64,000 bases of DNA. Origin: Rhizobium sp. AC27/96 (GTDB lineage: Bacteria > Pseudomonadota > Alphaproteobacteria > Rhizobiales > Rhizobiaceae). The stretch spans positions 186,001-250,000 of the forward strand of contig NZ_LXKN01000070.1 of the NCBI RefSeq assembly GCF_001692325.1, given 5' to 3'. Below the pieces are notes generated by a model that did not search any database, had not been told where the DNA came from, and was given only the letters and a program-made list of their open reading frames with translations. Position numbers and translations under genes: made by a program. Of this stretch, positions 62,425 through 64,000 are shown piece after piece. How positions within the stretch are numbered: the stretch's first letter is position 1; each line of letters opens with the position of its first letter.

Positions 62425-62886
62425 ATGTTGAAACATGCTCTTATCGGGATTGCCGGCCTGTGCGCCGTCGCCATCCTTCCAGCCGCCACGGCGGGCGTCG
62501 CCTTTGCCGTCGACAATATGGAATCCACCGACGCGCCTGACCTGACCTCGGTGCGCGCCAAGATCGATGCGAAGGATTATGCCGGCGCGCTTGCCGAGCT
62601 TCGCGACATCGCCGAGGAGCATCAGCAGGCCGATGTCTACAATCTGATGGGCTTCACCCTGCGCAAGACCGGGGATTTCCGGACGTCGCTCACCTACTAC
62701 ACCAAGGCGCTGGAGCTGCAGCCCGATCACAAGGGTGCGCATGAATATCTCGGCGAACTCTATGTCGAGACCGGCGACATGCCGAAGGCACGCGAGCAGC
62801 TTGCCACGCTTACCAAGCTTTGCCCGGCTGGCTGCGAGGAACTTGAGGATCTGACCAAGGCTATCGCCGCCAAGGGGACCAAGTAG
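62425..62886 (+). CDS. Secreted TPR-repeat protein
   Basis: 153 residues: signal peptide (LIGIAGLCAVAILPAATAGVAFA, about 1-27), then three TPR units from about residue 45 (DYAGALAELRDIAEEHQQADVYNLMGFTL, SLTYYTKALELQPDHKGAHEYLGELYVETGDMPKAREQLATL) and a C-terminal Cys pair (CPAGC). It lies between the MBL and DoxX genes. Probably a periplasmic scaffold; the CPAGC pair may form a disulfide. Confidence 0.8.
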   Translation: MLKHALIGIAGLCAVAILPAATAGVAFAVDNMESTDAPDLTSVRAKIDAKDYAGALAELRDIAEEHQQADVYNLMGFTLRKTGDFRTSLTYYTKALELQPDHKGAHEYLGELYVETGDMPKAREQLATLTKLCPAGCEELEDLTKAIAAKGTK

Positions 62887-62992
62887 AACTCGGCATCATC
62901 CGACCCGGCGGCATTTTCATTCGTCCAATTGTGGAGATGCCGCCGAGGCCGGGTCGCGAACCCGTTGGGTTTCGGAGTGAAGGAGAGAATCC

Positions 62993-63430
62993 ATGGAATT
63001 CGAAGAGGAAAGTGCAACCCTCGTCAATCTGACTGACATAGGGCTGCTGTTCGGTCGCATGCTGTTGTCGCTGCTCTTCCTGCAGGAGGGTATCGAACTG
63101 CTCAGCCATTTCGACAATGCACTGGATGCCATGGCCAAGCTCGGCGTTGCTGCCCCGGTTGCGACTGCGACCATCGTGCTGCAAATTGCCGGTGGACTTG
63201 CCATCGCCACCGGGTTGATGACCCGGTTGGCGGCTCTCGGGCTCTGCCTGTTCTGCGTGCTGACCGCACTGCTGTTTCACACAAACTTCGCCAGCCACAA
63301 TGAATTCCTGCACTTTGAAAAGGACCTGGCGATATCAGGCGGAATGCTCGTGCTGATCGTCGCCGGGGCTGGCAGGTTGTCTCTGGATACGGTCATCCAG
63401 CGTTATTGGAAGATGAATCTCGCATCCTGA
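62993..63430 (+). CDS. DoxX family membrane protein
   Basis: 145 residues, four hydrophobic segments: DIGLLFGRMLLSLLFLQEGIELL, VATATIVLQIAGGLAIATGLMTRLAALGLCLFCVLTALLFH, and ALISGGMLVLIVAGAGR-like ISGGMLVLIVAG. This is the DoxX/SURF4-like pattern of small quinone- or thiosulfate-linked membrane proteins. GGAGAG precedes the ATG. Third gene after MBL and TPR; a terminator follows. Substrate unknown. Confidence 0.85.
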   Translation: MEFEEESATLVNLTDIGLLFGRMLLSLLFLQEGIELLSHFDNALDAMAKLGVAAPVATATIVLQIAGGLAIATGLMTRLAALGLCLFCVLTALLFHTNFASHNEFLHFEKDLAISGGMLVLIVAGAGRLSLDTVIQRYWKMNLAS

Positions 63431-63441
63431 TCGACTCATTG

Positions 63442-63485
63442 CACCCGATGAGCCACCCACAAGAGGTTGGCTCATCGGTGTTTTT
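63442..63485 (+). terminator. Terminator of the MBL-TPR-DoxX unit
   Basis: CACC-CGATGAGCCA (63442-63455) pairs with TGGCTCATCGGTG (63468-63480), with one bulged base; then TTTTT. It lies just after the DoxX stop and can also serve the convergent flavin gene. Confidence 0.88.
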
Positions 63486-63494
63486 CTCGGAAGC

Positions 63495-64000
63495 TTAGGA
63501 GACCTTCTTGAAGCTCGGAAGCGTCGCGAACAGCTCCACCGATTTCAGGCGTGCCTCGATGTCGTGGATAGGCATCGAAATGATGACCTCGTCGGCCTCG
63601 GTATCCCTGATGAATTGCGAGAGCTTCTTCTCCGCCGTCGCAGGAGAGCCGACCACCGCGTAGCGGAGCGTGTTTTCCACATTCAGCTTTTCCATCGGCG
63701 TCCAGAAATCGTCCATGTCCTTGCGCGGGCGAGGGAAGGGGCCACGCACATTGCGGCGCAGATTGACGAATTGCTGTTGCGCGGAGGTGAAATGATATTG
63801 CGCTTCCTCGTCCGTATCCGCCGTCGAGCCCATGACGCCGACCATGACATAGGGCTTGTCGAGGGTCGCCGAAGGCGTGAAGCGGTCGCGGTAGATGGCG
63901 ACGGCATCCAACAGAGATTCGGGCGCGAAGTGCGAGGCGAAGGCATAGGGGAGGCCAAGCATGGCGGCGAGGTGGGCGCTGTAGAGGCTGGAGCCGAGCA
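63495..64000 (-). CDS. LLM-class flavin-dependent monooxygenase (partial, C-terminal part)
   Basis: The last 168 or so residues of a luciferase-like monooxygenase; the N-terminus lies beyond the window edge. Visible: LGSSLYSAHLAAMLGLPYAFASHFAPESLLDAVAIYRDRF, VMVGVMGSTADTDEEA, and VGSPATAEKKLSQFIRDTEADEVIISMPIHD. Typical of the FMNH2/F420-type family (about 330 residues when complete). Convergent with the DoxX unit. Confidence 0.88.
   Translation of the reverse strand, partial: LGSSLYSAHLAAMLGLPYAFASHFAPESLLDAVAIYRDRFTPSATLDKPYVMVGVMGSTADTDEEAQYHFTSAQQQFVNLRRNVRGPFPRPRKDMDDFWTPMEKLNVENTLRYAVVGSPATAEKKLSQFIRDTEADEVIISMPIHDIEARLKSVELFATLPSFKKVS

Overview
This 64 kb window reads as a chromosomal segment of an alphaproteobacterium of the family Rhizobiaceae, most likely Rhizobium. 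The support is gene content: small conserved alphaproteobacterial proteins (GapR/DUF2312, SMc04008-like DUF1244, RcdA/DUF1465, DUF1192, DUF4164), rhizobial palindromic intergenic repeats, a tkt-gap-pgk-fba carbon cluster, and an lpiA(mprF)-atvA(acvB) operon of the kind known from Rhizobium tropici and Agrobacterium. Coding density is high, GC is high, and I see no rRNA, tRNA, insertion sequence, prophage or CRISPR array.

Layout. 0-8 kb: two 3-hydroxyisobutyrate-dehydrogenase-family genes, a nitronate monooxygenase, gapR, a DUF1244/N-formylglutamate amidohydrolase pair, a DUF1036 gene coupled to pyk, and lysE. 8-11.4 kb: a LysR-controlled operon (tautomerase, cupin, DUF4865, PLP-dependent dehydratase). 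11.4-16 kb: alpha/beta hydrolase, TPR protein, rpmJ, a YdcH-purE-purK operon, a second YdcH gene and an ArsR regulator. 16-21.5 kb: ThiE-like protein, Sel1 protein, inositol monophosphatase, and a MotA/ExbB-like plus MotB/OmpA-like pair. 21.5-26.6 kb: ECF42 sigma factor with a DGPF/YciI gene, DUF1508, ABC exporter, rpmE. 26.6-34.8 kb: Tet(M)-like GTPase, rcdA, DUF1192, MFS, PhzF, HxlR/SDR pair, and a possibly frameshifted secreted protein. 34.9-43.3 kb: fba, pgk, K+/H+ antiporter, glycolipid-binding protein, gap and tkt, all on the minus strand. 43.6-50.4 kb: DUF4164, zapA, 6S RNA, ClC channel, MarR, two SDRs (one with an internal deletion), an MmyB-type regulator, and an ArsR/SRPBCC pair. 51-55 kb: lpiA-atvA. 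55-59.5 kb: HAD phosphatase, 5-formyl-THF cyclo-ligase, YmdB-type phosphoesterase, a secreted MBL-like protein, and a YebC regulator. 59.5-63.4 kb: an ECF sigma/zinc anti-sigma pair divergent from an MBL hydrolase-TPR-DoxX operon. The window ends inside a luciferase-like monooxygenase.

Most of the region is core metabolism and cell-cycle housekeeping. The less ordinary parts are the ECF-linked Tat-MBL/TPR/DoxX module, the stand-alone MotA/MotB-like motor pair, the Tet(M)-like GTPase, the SDR missing its NNAG segment, the possible frameshift near 34.14 kb, a candidate terminator-ended small RNA near 29.5 kb, and several well-formed operator palindromes. Nothing seen here is clearly a new defence or mobile system. 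All assignments are from reading motifs and context; no database search was run.
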